In this document: piece by piece, positions 63,592 to 64,000 of the stretch
Position numbering within the stretch: the first letter of the stretch is position 1
How the letters are laid out: the number at the start of each line of letters is the position of its first letter
Assembly: GCF_040111675.1 (NCBI RefSeq)
Contig: NZ_CP157794.1
Coordinates: 1,040,001-1,104,000, forward strand
Origin: Salinarimonas sp.
GTDB lineage: Bacteria; Pseudomonadota; Alphaproteobacteria; Rhizobiales; Beijerinckiaceae
Reading direction: 5' to 3'
DNA: 64,000 nucleotides
Translations under genes and position numbers: made by a program
Notes under the pieces: generated by a model
What the model was told of the DNA's origin: nothing
The model's database searches: none
Seen by the model: only the letters and a program-made list of their open reading frames with translations

Positions 63592-64000
63592 TCACGTCCC
63601 GCGACGCATGCGCGCCATCAGCGCGAAGACCGGCGCGGCGCCGGCCATGACGAAAACGATGCGGATGATGTGGTGGGCCGCGACGAAGGCCACCTCCGTC
63701 TGCACCGCGATGGCGACGAGGCTCATCTCGGCGAGGCCGCCCGGCGAATAGGCGAGGATCAGCGGCACCGTCCCGATCCCCATCACCCGCCCCACCACGA
63801 TCGCGAAGGCGAAGGTGAGCGCGAGGAGGATGACGGTGGAGCCCACCGAGAGCACGAGGATGCGCAGGATCTCCCGCGGCGGCGTGCCGAGGAAGCGCGC
63901 GCCGATCGTGACGCCGAGCACGACCTGCGCCGCCGCGACGATCTCCACCGGCGGCTTGAAGCCGCTGATGCCGGTGACGTGGACGAGCGCGCTCACCAGC
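63592..64000 (-). CDS. AbrB-family membrane protein, C-terminal part
   Basis: The frame is open to the window end, so the 5' part lies beyond base 64000. The 136 visible residues contain three to four TM helices and the conserved LILAYSPGGLAEMSLVAIAVQTEVAFVAAHH of the AbrB (DUF/TIGR03082 duplication) membrane family. Members are related to ammonia-monooxygenase-annotated transporters; substrate unknown. Confidence 0.85.
   Translation of the reverse strand, partial: LVSALVHVTGISGFKPPVEIVAAAQVVLGVTIGARFLGTPPREILRILVLSVGSTVILLALTFAFAIVVGRVMGIGTVPLILAYSPGGLAEMSLVAIAVQTEVAFVAAHHIIRIVFVMAGAAPVFALMARMRRGT

Overview
The window is about 64 kb of very GC-rich alphaproteobacterial chromosome, most likely order Hyphomicrobiales (Rhizobiales) near Methylobacteriaceae/Salinarimonadaceae. 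That placement is inferred from the complete EcfG/NepR/PhyR general stress response locus, a rhizobial-type flagellin, a short second GluRS, a DUF2865 protein and pervasive GTGA/ATGA gene overlaps. No rRNA, tRNA, CRISPR array, complete insertion sequence or prophage was seen. Almost everything is ordinary chromosomal coding sequence with short intergenic gaps.

Layout. 1-2.5 kb: 3' part of typA converging on a single flagellin gene. 2.7-9.3 kb: tightly overlapping predicted amidoligase/transglutaminase operon. 9.5-15.5 kb: S10 peptidase, membrane EAL protein, and a UdgX-like glycosylase paired with its radical SAM partner. 15.5-25.9 kb: a composite inverted-repeat element, VOC dioxygenase, exported cyclase, SorAB-type sulfite dehydrogenase, CYP152-like peroxygenase, AlaX-like editing protein, a decayed MFS transporter, an SDR and a LOG protein. 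26-36.6 kb: LysM protein, acyl-CoA synthetase, a second glutamyl-tRNA synthetase, map, cysK with an Rrf2 regulator, coaBC-dut, and an L,D-transpeptidase. 36.7-39.3 kb: two toxin-antitoxin modules, one with a nonsense mutation in its PIN toxin. 39.4-43.8 kb: general stress response region. 44-50 kb: DUF2865 protein, cobalt-type nitrile hydratase with activator, gamma-glutamyltransferase and an aldehyde dehydrogenase. 50-64 kb: pentapeptide-like protein, SGNH hydrolase, Mrp, a flavin-nucleotide-binding-type stress protein, a DEDD exonuclease, a YnjBCD-type ABC transporter, proC, a YbjN-domain protein, ubiK, lgt, a MidA-type methyltransferase, pgeF, an SDR and a partial AbrB-like permease.

The most interesting result is a set of exact EcfG-type promoters (GGAAC-N16/17-CGTT). 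They face nepR-ecfG, phyR, an unnamed exported protein at 43196, and two minus-strand intergenic units at about 42946-42862 and 27704-27631. Each of those two units has, within about 70-85 nt, a stem-loop with a C-rich loop followed by a strong intrinsic terminator. They look like GsrN-type general-stress small RNAs. Other points of note are a UdgX domain that keeps its KRRIH loop but has lost the Fe-S cysteines, an Rrf2 regulator without cluster cysteines beside cysK (a CymR-like arrangement), and a dispersed family of hairpin repeats.
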